This document shows positions 26,595 to 35,026 of a DNA stretch of 64,000 bases, one piece after another; position 1 is the first letter of the stretch; each line of letters opens with the position of its first letter. Origin of the DNA: Sphingobacterium griseoflavum. Its GTDB lineage: Bacteria; Bacteroidota; Bacteroidia; Sphingobacteriales; Sphingobacteriaceae. Location: the NCBI RefSeq assembly GCF_014653155.1, contig NZ_BNAF01000008.1, forward strand, positions 62,001 to 126,000. The letters are read 5' to 3'. The translations under genes and the position numbers were made by a program. The notes under the pieces were generated by a model. That model made no database searches. It was not told the origin of the DNA and saw only the letters and a program-made list of their open reading frames with translations.

Positions 26595-28775
26595 ATGACA
26601 TATTGGAACTTATATATAGGAATTGCCTGTGTGCTGGGAAGCGGAACGGTTTGTGCACAACAGCAAACCGATCAGGTAAAAACAACCTTTCAGACATCGC
26701 GGGAATGGCGTCCTACGATCGATAATCGCGCCGATGCGGTGATGATCTACGGCGTAGGGGGCAATCCCTCCGACAAGCATAAACGGTTGCCTTTTGCCGA
26801 GCGGGTAAAATCCTGGAAAGACCGTGGTTATACCATTCATTTCATGACCGGTATTGCGTGGGGCGAGTACCAGGATTATTTCACGGGACAGTGGGACGGG
26901 AAATGGCATTTGGATGAAGGACAGGTAACGCAGGCACAGGACACGATATGGCACGGACACCTCGTGCCGTATATCGTGCCCACCGACAACTTTCTGAGTT
27001 ACCTAAAGGAACGCCACATCAAGCCGGTGATCGACGCTGGAATAGACGCCATATTTATGGAGGAACCGGAATTTTGGGCGCGGGCAGGATACAGCGCTTC
27101 ATTCAAACGGGAATGGAAAAAGTACTATGGCTTTGACTGGCGCCCGCAGCACGAATCGCCGGAAAACACCTATCTGTCGAACAAGCTAAAGTACCAACTC
27201 TATTACAAGGCTTTGGAAGAGGTGTTTACCTTTGCCAAAGCCTACGGAAAGACCAAGGGCATGGATGTCAAATGCTATGTTCCCACGCATTCGCTCGTTA
27301 ACTACGCCCAATGGATGATCGTATCGCCCGAAGCCAGCTTGGCCTCGCTGCCGGTGGTGGATGGCTATATCGCACAGGTGTGGACGGGAACCTCCCGCGA
27401 ACCAAACTACTTTAATGGAAAGGAAAAGGAGCGCGTGTTTGAAACAGCGTACCTGGAATATGGTTCGATGGCATCCATGACCGCGCCAACGGGTAGAAAG
27501 ATGTTCTTCCTAACCGATCCTATCGAAGACCGCGCGAAAGACTGGGTAGACTATAAAACCAACTACCAGGCGACATTTGTGGCGCAGTTGCTGTATCCGC
27601 AGATTGCTGATTACGAGGTGATGCCCTGGCCGGAGCGTATCTACGAGGGCCTTTACCGGACCGCTTCGAACAGCGATGAAAAACAGCGTATTCCGCGTGC
27701 TTATGCGACGCAGATGCAGGTCATGATTAACTCGCTGAACCAGATGCCGTTGAGCGACAACAAGCTTTCGGGCAGTGAGGGCATATCGGTATTGATGGCC
27801 AATTCGTTGATGTTCCAGCGGTTTCCCACGCATGCCGGCTACGATGATCCGCAACTGGCAAATTTTTACGGACTGGCGCTTCCTTTCCTGAAACGCGGTG
27901 TGCCCATAAAGACGGTGCACATCGAAAACTTGGGATTCGAAAAAGCACTGGCCGATACCAAGGTCTTGCTGATGACCTACGCCAATATGAAGCCATTAGA
28001 TCCGATAGCGCACCAGCAATTGGCGGATTGGGTGAAATCGGGCGGGCAATTGATCTATTGCGGAACCGATAAGGATCCGTTTCAGACGGTGCAGGAATGG
28101 TGGAATACCGAAGGGAATACGTACCGGGCGCCTGCCGACCACCTGTTTGAAAAAATGGGGATACAAGCTGCCGCCAAAGAGGGCGTACACCCCTTTGGTA
28201 AAGGATCTGTACAGATTGTACGGATAGATCCGAAAGATTTTATTTTAAAAACAGACAACAGCGAGCAGCTGGTAAAAATGGCTGAAGCACGCTATAAAGC
28301 CGCTGCGGGCGGTACATTGGCATTCAAAAACCATTTTCACCTGCAACGCGGCCCTTTTGAGCTGATTGCTGTATTGGATGAAAGCGTCGATACGGAAGCC
28401 TACCGCATACAGGGAACGTTGATCGACCTGTTTGATCCGGAACTTCCGGTATATCGTGCACAGGCTATCGCGCCAGGCAAGCAAGCTTACTTTTTTAATG
28501 TAGATTTGGTGAAAGACAAGAAAAAGCCACAAGTGCTGGCTGCGGCAAGTCGGGTGTATCAAGAGCAGACAACAGCTTCCGGCTATGCCTATGTCGCGAA
28601 AAGCCCGATAGAAACAACAAATATTTCGCGGGTGTTGCTGCCCAAACGCCCGAAAAGTGTGACGGTAGATGGCCGCGAGGTGTTTGACGCGCAGCAGTGG
28701 GATAAGGCATCTAGCACCTACCGCCTAGGTTTTGAGAACAATCCGGATGGGGTAGCGGTTAAATTTTTATGGTAA
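26595..28775 (+). CDS. Unclassified exported protein, TIM-barrel-like with amidotransferase-like C-terminal domain
   Basis: The 726-residue protein has a signal peptide ending near TVCAQ. Residues about 40-370 look like a (beta/alpha)8 fold of the glycoside hydrolase clan-A kind: YTIHFMTGIAWGEYQDYF, then VIDAGIDAIFMEEPEFW, with acidic residues E156, E157 and E159 at a barrel-strand end, and later DGYIAQVWTG. Residues about 380-520 contain ISVLMANSLM and TYANMKPLDPIAHQQLADWVKSGGQLIYCG. This resembles the amidotransferase-like domain found in GH42 beta-galactosidases. A small beta domain ends the protein. I cannot assign it to a named GH family. Its place between the SusCD genes and GH92 suggests action on the same glycan. 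Confidence 0.55.
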   Translation: MTYWNLYIGIACVLGSGTVCAQQQTDQVKTTFQTSREWRPTIDNRADAVMIYGVGGNPSDKHKRLPFAERVKSWKDRGYTIHFMTGIAWGEYQDYFTGQWDGKWHLDEGQVTQAQDTIWHGHLVPYIVPTDNFLSYLKERHIKPVIDAGIDAIFMEEPEFWARAGYSASFKREWKKYYGFDWRPQHESPENTYLSNKLKYQLYYKALEEVFTFAKAYGKTKGMDVKCYVPTHSLVNYAQWMIVSPEASLASLPVVDGYIAQVWTGTSREPNYFNGKEKERVFETAYLEYGSMASMTAPTGRKMFFLTDPIEDRAKDWVDYKTNYQATFVAQLLYPQIADYEVMPWPERIYEGLYRTASNSDEKQRIPRAYATQMQVMINSLNQMPLSDNKLSGSEGISVLMANSLMFQRFPTHAGYDDPQLANFYGLALPFLKRGVPIKTVHIENLGFEKALADTKVLLMTYANMKPLDPIAHQQLADWVKSGGQLIYCGTDKDPFQTVQEWWNTEGNTYRAPADHLFEKMGIQAAAKEGVHPFGKGSVQIVRIDPKDFILKTDNSEQLVKMAEARYKAAAGGTLAFKNHFHLQRGPFELIAVLDESVDTEAYRIQGTLIDLFDPELPVYRAQAIAPGKQAYFFNVDLVKDKKKPQVLAAASRVYQEQTTASGYAYVAKSPIETTNISRVLLPKRPKSVTVDGREVFDAQQWDKASSTYRLGFENNPDGVAVKFLW

Positions 28776-28897
28776 ATGGCCCGGCTGGGGGGCATACCGC
28801 AGGCAATCAACTTAGTAAAAAAATGGAATGTCCCTGTTTTGCGTTCTACAGAACAGAAATGTTGCAAGGCAACGTATAAAATGATAATAACATACCT

Positions 28898-31198
28898 ATG
28901 AAATATAATTCTTTTTTCCTGTTTGCATTAATGGGAATGCTGTCCTTCCAGAAAATCGCTGCGCAATCGACAGAACCGGTCGATTACGTGAGCACCTTGG
29001 TGGGCACGCTATCCAAATACGAGCTTTCGACAGGGAATACCTACCCCGCTATTGCGCGCCCTTGGGGCATGAACTTTTGGACACCGCAGACGGGAAAAAT
29101 GGGAGACGGATGGGTGTATACCTACACGGCAGACAAGATCAACGGTTTCAAGCAAACCCACCAACCTAGTCCCTGGAACAACGACTATGGGCAGTTTGCC
29201 TTGATGCCGATAACCGGAAAGCCAGTTTTCGACCAAGATGCGCGAGCAAGTTGGTATTCGCATAAAGCAGAGATTGCCAAGCCTTACTACTATAGCGTAT
29301 TTTTGGCAGACCACGGCATAACGACCGAGTTTAGCCCTTCGCAACGGGCCGTGATCTTCCAATTTACCTTTCCCGAGACCGATAGCGCGTATGTGGTCAT
29401 CGATGCTTTTGACAAGGGGTCTTTCGTGAAGCTTATACCCGAAGAGAACAAAATCATCGGATATAATACGCGTAATAGCGGAGGCGTGCCCGATAACTTC
29501 AAGAATTATTTTGTGATTGAGTTTGACCAACCGATGGATAGCCATATGGTCGTGGATAATGGACGTCTGCAGGCCAAACAGCGCCTGGAGGTAACCACCG
29601 ATCACGCGGGGGCCATTGTGGGGTTCAAAGGCTTGAAAAAAGGACAGCAGGTAACCGCTCGTGTCGCATCCTCGTTCATCAGTTTTGAGCAAGCAGATCT
29701 AAACCTGAAGGAGGTGCATGGAAAATCGCTGCAGGAAGTGGCCAATGCGGGAAGGGCGGCATGGAACGATGTCCTTGGACGGATACAGATCAAAGACAAG
29801 AACCTGGACAGATTGCAAACTTTTTATTCTTGCCTATATCGGTCTACGCTTTTTCCGCGCGATCTCTCCGAAATAGATGCTGCCGGAAACCGGGTGCACT
29901 ATAGCCCCTACAATGGGAAGGTATTGCCTGGTGAAATGTTTACCGACACCGGTTTCTGGGATACTTTTCGCAGCCTGTTTCCCTTATTGAATCTGCTCTA
30001 TCCGTCGATGAATGACCGGATGCAGGAGGGCTTGGTGAATGCCTATAAAGAAAGTGGATTTTTACCGGAATGGGCTTCGCCGGGGCACCGGGCATCCATG
30101 ATCGGGAACAATTCGGCTTCTGTTGTGGCGGATGCCTATCTTACCGGCCGGAAGGGCTACGACCCGATGGTGCTGTGGGAAGCTGTACAATGGGGCGCGC
30201 ACCATGTGCACCCTACGAACACGTCTACAGGGCGCTATGGCCATGAGCTCTATAACACCTTAGGATACATCCCGGCGGATGCAGGAATCTCGCAGAATGC
30301 CGCGCGGACATTGGAGTATGCCTATAACGATTGGTGCATATACCAGTTTGGCAAAGCGCTGGGACGCCCCGATGCGGAAACGGCTCCCTATGCGAAAAGG
30401 GCGCTTAACTACAAAAATCTGTATGATCCGTCGACAAAGTTGATGCGTGGAAAGCGGAAGGATGGGACCTTCGTCAAAAATTTTGACCCAAGCGCTTGGT
30501 CGGACGAATTTACAGAGGGCAACTCCTGGCACTGGAGCTTCTGCGTATTCCATGACCCTCAAGGGCTGAGCGATCTGATGGGTGGCGACAATGCTTTTAC
30601 GGCCATGTTGGACACCGTGTTTTTGGTGCCCAGCCAAGAGGGAATGAAAAGCCGCGGCATGATTCATGAAATGCGCGAAATGCAGATCATGAACATGGGG
30701 CAATATGCGCATGGTAACCAGCCCATACAGCACATGCCCTATCTGTATAACTACTCGGCTGCACCATGGAAGGCCCAATACCGGGTTCGTGAAATCATGG
30801 ATAAATTGTATGCTGCAGGCCCTGATGGCTATTGCGGAGACGAAGACAACGGACAGACATCGGCTTGGTATGTGTTTTCATCGCTCGGTTTCTATCCGGT
30901 GGCACCCGGCGCTGGCGAATATGTGTTAGGATCGCCGCAGTTTGATGAGGTGATCGTAAACTTAGAGCACGGCAAAAAAATAGTTATTGCCGCAGCAAAT
31001 CAATCCAAAGAAAATGTCTATGTCGACCAGCTACGCGTCAATGGGAAAAAGTATGCGCATAATTTTTTGCGTATCGACGATTTGCGCAAAGGCGCGAAGC
31101 TGAACTTCAGCATGTCTGCGCAACCAAACTTGTCGCGCGGTACTGCAGCATCGGATAAACCGTATTCGTTTTCCAAGGAATACACAGCGGAAAATTAG
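28898..31198 (+). CDS. GH92 family alpha-mannosidase
   Basis: The 766-residue protein has a signal peptide ending near KIAAQ. The GH92 landmarks appear in order: YVSTLVGTLS and NTYPAIARPWGMNFWTPQTG at the N-terminal beta domain, FTDTGFWDTFRSLFPLL near 348, and GFLPEWASPGHRASMIGNNSASVVADAY near 384. AHGNQPIQHMPYLYNY and GDEDNGQTSAWYVFSSLGFYPV (near 645) follow; the conserved acidic residues in the last motif take part in Ca-dependent, inverting hydrolysis. GH92 enzymes remove terminal alpha-mannose (alpha-1,2/1,3/1,4/1,6 depending on member), which would trim branches before or after GH76 cleavage. A 122-base gap precedes it. Confidence 0.93.
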   Translation: MKYNSFFLFALMGMLSFQKIAAQSTEPVDYVSTLVGTLSKYELSTGNTYPAIARPWGMNFWTPQTGKMGDGWVYTYTADKINGFKQTHQPSPWNNDYGQFALMPITGKPVFDQDARASWYSHKAEIAKPYYYSVFLADHGITTEFSPSQRAVIFQFTFPETDSAYVVIDAFDKGSFVKLIPEENKIIGYNTRNSGGVPDNFKNYFVIEFDQPMDSHMVVDNGRLQAKQRLEVTTDHAGAIVGFKGLKKGQQVTARVASSFISFEQADLNLKEVHGKSLQEVANAGRAAWNDVLGRIQIKDKNLDRLQTFYSCLYRSTLFPRDLSEIDAAGNRVHYSPYNGKVLPGEMFTDTGFWDTFRSLFPLLNLLYPSMNDRMQEGLVNAYKESGFLPEWASPGHRASMIGNNSASVVADAYLTGRKGYDPMVLWEAVQWGAHHVHPTNTSTGRYGHELYNTLGYIPADAGISQNAARTLEYAYNDWCIYQFGKALGRPDAETAPYAKRALNYKNLYDPSTKLMRGKRKDGTFVKNFDPSAWSDEFTEGNSWHWSFCVFHDPQGLSDLMGGDNAFTAMLDTVFLVPSQEGMKSRGMIHEMREMQIMNMGQYAHGNQPIQHMPYLYNYSAAPWKAQYRVREIMDKLYAAGPDGYCGDEDNGQTSAWYVFSSLGFYPVAPGAGEYVLGSPQFDEVIVNLEHGKKIVIAAANQSKENVYVDQLRVNGKKYAHNFLRIDDLRKGAKLNFSMSAQPNLSRGTAASDKPYSFSKEYTAEN

Positions 31199-31268
31199 CA
31201 AAACCGTGCCGCCAGCAAGGGCATGGCAAGAGGAACGATTTGCGTCGTTTTTAAAAATATTTTGGACG

Positions 31269-31298
31269 GTTGGGGCTTGGTAGCTTATCGTATCTTTG
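31269..31298 (+). promoter_or_regulatory. Candidate promoter before the glutaminase-like gene
   Basis: TATCTTTG at 31291-31298 matches the TAnnTTTG -7 consensus. A GTTG at 31269-31272 lies 18 bases upstream, close to the usual -33 spacing. A start point near 31305 would give a leader of about 28 bases before ATG 31333. This suggests the last PUL 1 gene can be expressed separately from the genes upstream. Confidence 0.4.
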
Positions 31299-31332
31299 AC
31301 CCAACCGTTTCTACACTGCGTTAACATAACAT

Positions 31333-33813
31333 ATGATAGCAACAATGAATTTTAGGAAGAAAGCAATGCATATTGCCCTTTGGCTTTTCGCGTCGGTTAT
31401 TAGTGTATGGTCGGCCTTTGGCCAAGACTACAATACCCGGAAAGCGCCGGCTTATCCTTTGGTGACCCATAACCCGAACTTCAGCATTTGGTCCACAAGT
31501 GATGTGCTGACCGATAAGGCGACGGAGCATTGGACGGGGGTGGCGCATGGACTGACCGGTTACTTGGAAGTGGATGGCCAGATGTACCGCTTCATGGGTA
31601 TGGATGCGCCGCGCTACCAAAGCGTGATCCCGGAAGCGGGGAATACGGCGAAAATAAAGGTACGCTATAGCGAGCAGGCTCCTTCCAAAGGATGGAATGC
31701 GGTAGCCTTCCAAGCGTCCGCCTGGAAGGAAGGTCCCTTGCCGATTTCAGATAATAAATCGGTATCGGGTACATTTTGGGAATCGGATGAAATATGGGTG
31801 AGAAGGGAATTTTCGCTGGACAGGGTGAACCAGCAGAACCCCTTGTTCCTGAAATTGCATCATGATGATAACGTGGAGGTGTATCTGAATGGAAAACTTA
31901 TATTTGAAAAAGATGGTTGGAATAACCGTTTTGAATATTTTGATATTTCCGACAAGGCAAAAGGATTGCTGCAGAGGGGCAAGAATGTGCTTGCCATCGC
32001 GTTAAAAAATACAGCCGGCGGTCGGTTTTTGGATATCGATTTGGTCAACAAATTGCCTGCTGATAAAGGGGATGTGGCTGTGGCCCAGCAAACGGGGGTG
32101 CAGGTGCATGCGACCCAGACGTTCTATACGTTTGCCTGTGGCGGCGTATCCCTGCAGGTCACATTTACGTCGCCCCTCTTGATGGATAATCTTGACCTCT
32201 TGGCGCGGCCTGTTTCGTATATTTCCTATAAGGCCGTCGCTAATGATGGCAAGCAGCACCAAGTGAAGGTTCACCAAGAAGTATCATCCGATATTGCGGT
32301 GTATATGGCCGACCAACAGGAAGTGGAGGGACGGGCTTATGAAGATGGCGGTCTTTCCATCCTCAAGGTGGGTACGGTAGAGCAGCCGATATTACAGAAG
32401 GGTGCCGACGATATGCGTATCGACTGGGGCTACCTGTATGTTGCGGCCCCAACGGGCAAAGATGTCAAGCAATACCTAGCTGGACAAACAGCCAAAGGAA
32501 AAGACGCTCCTTTTCGGGGGAAATCGCTATCGCTGCATACAGAAATATCGTTAGGAACTGTTGCCGCTACGCCGGTACAACGTTTCCTGACCATCGGTTA
32601 TGACGAGGTGGTGGCTATTCAATATTTTAAGCAAGACCTGCGCCCCTGGTGGAACCGAGATGGGGGCCGTGCCTTCGAATCGCAGTTGCAGGCGGCGGTG
32701 GCAGACTATACGGAATTGATGCAGCGCTGTACAGCTTTTGACAAAGAGCTCCTGCAGCAGGCGAATGAGGCTGGCGGAGCAGAATATGCCCACCTCTGCG
32801 CTTTGGCGTATAGACAAAGTATCGCTGCGCATACCTTAGTGGAAAGTCCAGCGAAAGAAGTATTGTGGCTCTCGAAAGAGAACAATAGCGGTGGGTTTAT
32901 CAATACGGTGGATGTTACCTATCCTTCATCCCCACTCTATTTGCTGTACAACCCGGTGTTGCTGGAAGGCATGCTGAACGGCATTTTCCACTTCAGCGAA
33001 AGTGGCCTGTATCCGCATCCGTGGGCGGCACACGACCTAGGAACGTACCCACGCGCCAACGGACAAACCTATGGGGAGCCGATGCCCGTGGAAGAATCTG
33101 GCAATATGCTGATTATGACGGCGGCGATAGCCCAAGCGCAGGGCAATGCGGCCTATGCCGCCAAACATTGGGACGTACTGACCAAATGGACAGATTACCT
33201 TGTCAAAGAAGGCCTGGATCCGAAGACGCAGCTGTGTACGGATGATTTCGCCGGACACCTTGCGCGTAACGCCAACCTCTCGCTAAAAGCAATCATGGGC
33301 ATAGCGAGTTATGCCCGCCTTGCAGACATGTTGGGCAAACAGGATGTTGCTGGCCAGTACCGGAAAATTGCCGAGGAGATGGTGCCCAAATGGATGAAGA
33401 TGGCTGACGCCGGAGACCATTACGCGCTGACGTTCGATGATACAAACACGTGGAGCCAAAAATACAATTTGGTGTGGGATAAGGTTTTGGACTTTGGCTT
33501 GTTCCCGAAAGAGGTGGCAACCAAGGAAATTGCGTATTATCTGCCGCGAATGAATCGTTTTGGCTTGCCATTGGATAGCCGCAAAAACTATACGAAAAAT
33601 GATTGGATACTGTGGACAGCAGTTTTGGCAGATGACCAACCGACTTTTGAAAAGTTTGTAGACCCCGTGTATCGACATGCGCTAGAAACACCGTCGCGCG
33701 TGCCGCTGAACGATTTCTATGACACAACAAATGGTATCCGGGAGAATTTTAAGGCACGGAGCGTGGTGGGAGGGTTCTACATGAAAATGTTGGCCGAAAA
33801 ATGGGGAAGGTAA
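31333..33813 (+). CDS. Glutaminase-A-like protein (DUF5127/DUF4965/DUF1793 type)
   Basis: The 826-residue exported protein has a signal peptide ending near SAFGQ, then APAYPLVTHNPNFSIWSTSD, the opening typical of this family. Residues about 140-235 form a jelly-roll insert like the sugar-binding domain of GH2 enzymes (FLKLHHDDNVEVYLNGKLIF). The C-terminal half is an (alpha/alpha)6-type barrel with WLSKENNSGGFINTVDVTYP, YPHPWAAHDLGTYP, MPVEESGNMLIM and LCTDDFAGHLARNANLSLKA. Fungal relatives are named glutaminase A, but in Bacteroidota such proteins commonly sit in PULs and may act on glycans. The reaction here is therefore uncertain. It ends 12 bases before repeat copy 3. Confidence 0.75.
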   Translation: MIATMNFRKKAMHIALWLFASVISVWSAFGQDYNTRKAPAYPLVTHNPNFSIWSTSDVLTDKATEHWTGVAHGLTGYLEVDGQMYRFMGMDAPRYQSVIPEAGNTAKIKVRYSEQAPSKGWNAVAFQASAWKEGPLPISDNKSVSGTFWESDEIWVRREFSLDRVNQQNPLFLKLHHDDNVEVYLNGKLIFEKDGWNNRFEYFDISDKAKGLLQRGKNVLAIALKNTAGGRFLDIDLVNKLPADKGDVAVAQQTGVQVHATQTFYTFACGGVSLQVTFTSPLLMDNLDLLARPVSYISYKAVANDGKQHQVKVHQEVSSDIAVYMADQQEVEGRAYEDGGLSILKVGTVEQPILQKGADDMRIDWGYLYVAAPTGKDVKQYLAGQTAKGKDAPFRGKSLSLHTEISLGTVAATPVQRFLTIGYDEVVAIQYFKQDLRPWWNRDGGRAFESQLQAAVADYTELMQRCTAFDKELLQQANEAGGAEYAHLCALAYRQSIAAHTLVESPAKEVLWLSKENNSGGFINTVDVTYPSSPLYLLYNPVLLEGMLNGIFHFSESGLYPHPWAAHDLGTYPRANGQTYGEPMPVEESGNMLIMTAAIAQAQGNAAYAAKHWDVLTKWTDYLVKEGLDPKTQLCTDDFAGHLARNANLSLKAIMGIASYARLADMLGKQDVAGQYRKIAEEMVPKWMKMADAGDHYALTFDDTNTWSQKYNLVWDKVLDFGLFPKEVATKEIAYYLPRMNRFGLPLDSRKNYTKNDWILWTAVLADDQPTFEKFVDPVYRHALETPSRVPLNDFYDTTNGIRENFKARSVVGGFYMKMLAEKWGR

Positions 33814-33824
33814 GCTTTCCCATT

Positions 33825-33868
33825 TCGCCGCTCGCCGCGGCAGGGCATCGCTTTTGAAGGCCAAAAGG
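33825..33868 (+). repeat. Interspersed repeat family, copy 3 (fragment)
   Basis: Only the left end is present: TCGCCGCTCGCCGCGGCAGG followed by GCATCGCTTTTGAAGGCC, with the first hairpin disrupted. The next 85 bases (33869-33955) are the leader module also seen before copy 1 (GTCGTGCGACGCAGCGCAC) plus the linker ending CCCTTCCCACAAA. It starts 12 bases after the glutaminase-like gene. Confidence 0.75.
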
Positions 33869-33955
33869 TCTTGCTTGTAGCGTCGTGCGACGCAGCGCAC
33901 TTATCGCTGGCACGAGGTTGCCGCTCATACCTTCGAAATGTGCCCTTCCCACAAA

Positions 33956-34347
33956 CCCTTTCGCCGCTCGCCGCGGCAGGGCATCACTTTTGAAGGCCAA
34001 AAGTGATCAAAAGCCTTTGTCTCCTTGAGGTGCTCTGTCGCACGAGTCCGCCCTGCGCAAAGCACCATGTTTGGCGAAGCCGGAATAACGCCGCCATCGC
34101 TTTGGATGCGATGTCGACATGATTCCATGCTTGCCCTGCCCTCGAAACCCCCAAACATGCTCTTTGCCAGCCAGCACTTTTAAGGAGACCCAAAAGTTCC
34201 GTTATACGCTTTTCCTTATCAGCGGCAATCGTTCGCTATTGTGTAGCACTGCAGATTACGATCATCAGCAGTACGCTCACTATCGCTTCTACCCCTAATT
34301 AACCGGGATGTCGCATCATTTTTGTTGCGTCTGTAGAAACTTGCCTT
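33956..34347 (+). repeat. Interspersed repeat family, copy 4 (short form, 3'-truncated)
   Basis: This copy runs from CCCTTTCGCC to CTGTAGAAACTTGCC and lacks the right-end hairpin module, exactly as copy 1 does. A one-base deletion (TTTGGCGAAGCC versus TTTGGCCGAAGCC in the others) breaks the only long frame seen in other copies. The linker to copy 5 (about 34348-34400) is the same as that between copies 1 and 2. Confidence 0.85.
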
Positions 34348-34400
34348 TTCGCCGGCACAAGGTCGCCGCTCGTGCCTTCGAGATGTGCCCTTCCCACAAA

Positions 34401-34899
34401 CCCTTTCGCCGCTCGCCGCGGCAGGGCATCACTTTTGAAGGCCAAAAGTGATCAAAAGCCTTTGTCTCCTTGAGGTGCTCTGTCGCACGAGTCCGCCCTG
34501 CGCAAAGCAGCCTGTTTGGCCGAAGCCGGAATAACGCCGCCATCGCTTTGGATGCGATGTCGACATGATTCCATGCTTGCCCTGCCCTCATCCCCCAAAC
34601 ATGCTCTTTGCCAGCCAGCACTGTTAAGGAGACCCAAAAGTTCCGTTACATGCTTTTCCTTATCAAAAAGTTATCGTTCGCTATCTTACAGTATTGCGAT
34701 CTTCAGCAGCACGCTCACTATCGCTTCTGCCTTTTATTAACAGCAATGTCGCATCATTTTTGTTGCGTCTGTAGAAACTTGCCTATGCACTGCCCCATAA
34801 GGATGCAACAAAAATCAGCGACGGGGTTTTGGTTACTTTTGCCTTTCAAAAGTAACGCCCCTGTCCCGGGCTTAGGGACGCCCAGTCCCGGCGAGGGAC
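34401..34899 (+). repeat. Interspersed repeat family, copy 5 (short form, complete)
   Basis: This is the best reference copy. Left hairpin: ATCACTTTTG (34428-34437) / CAAAAGTGAT (34443-34452). Long stem: ATTTTTGTTGC (34756-34766) / GCAACAAAAAT (34805-34815), extended by GTCGC/GCGAC outside. Right hairpin: GTTACTTTTG (34832-34841) / CAAAAGTAAC (34847-34856). Two GTCCC...GGGAC hairpins close the unit at 34899. The left and right hairpins share the ACTTTTG/CAAAAGT core. Confidence 0.88.
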
Positions 34900-35026
34900 A
34901 AAAGCGTATGGGTCATGGCAATATAACTACCGATGGTAAACATTTATAATCGTATATAAACATTTGACAACCGACTATTACCGAGCAACCTCTTTACCTT
35001 AGCCCCTGAAACCAATTTATACATAC

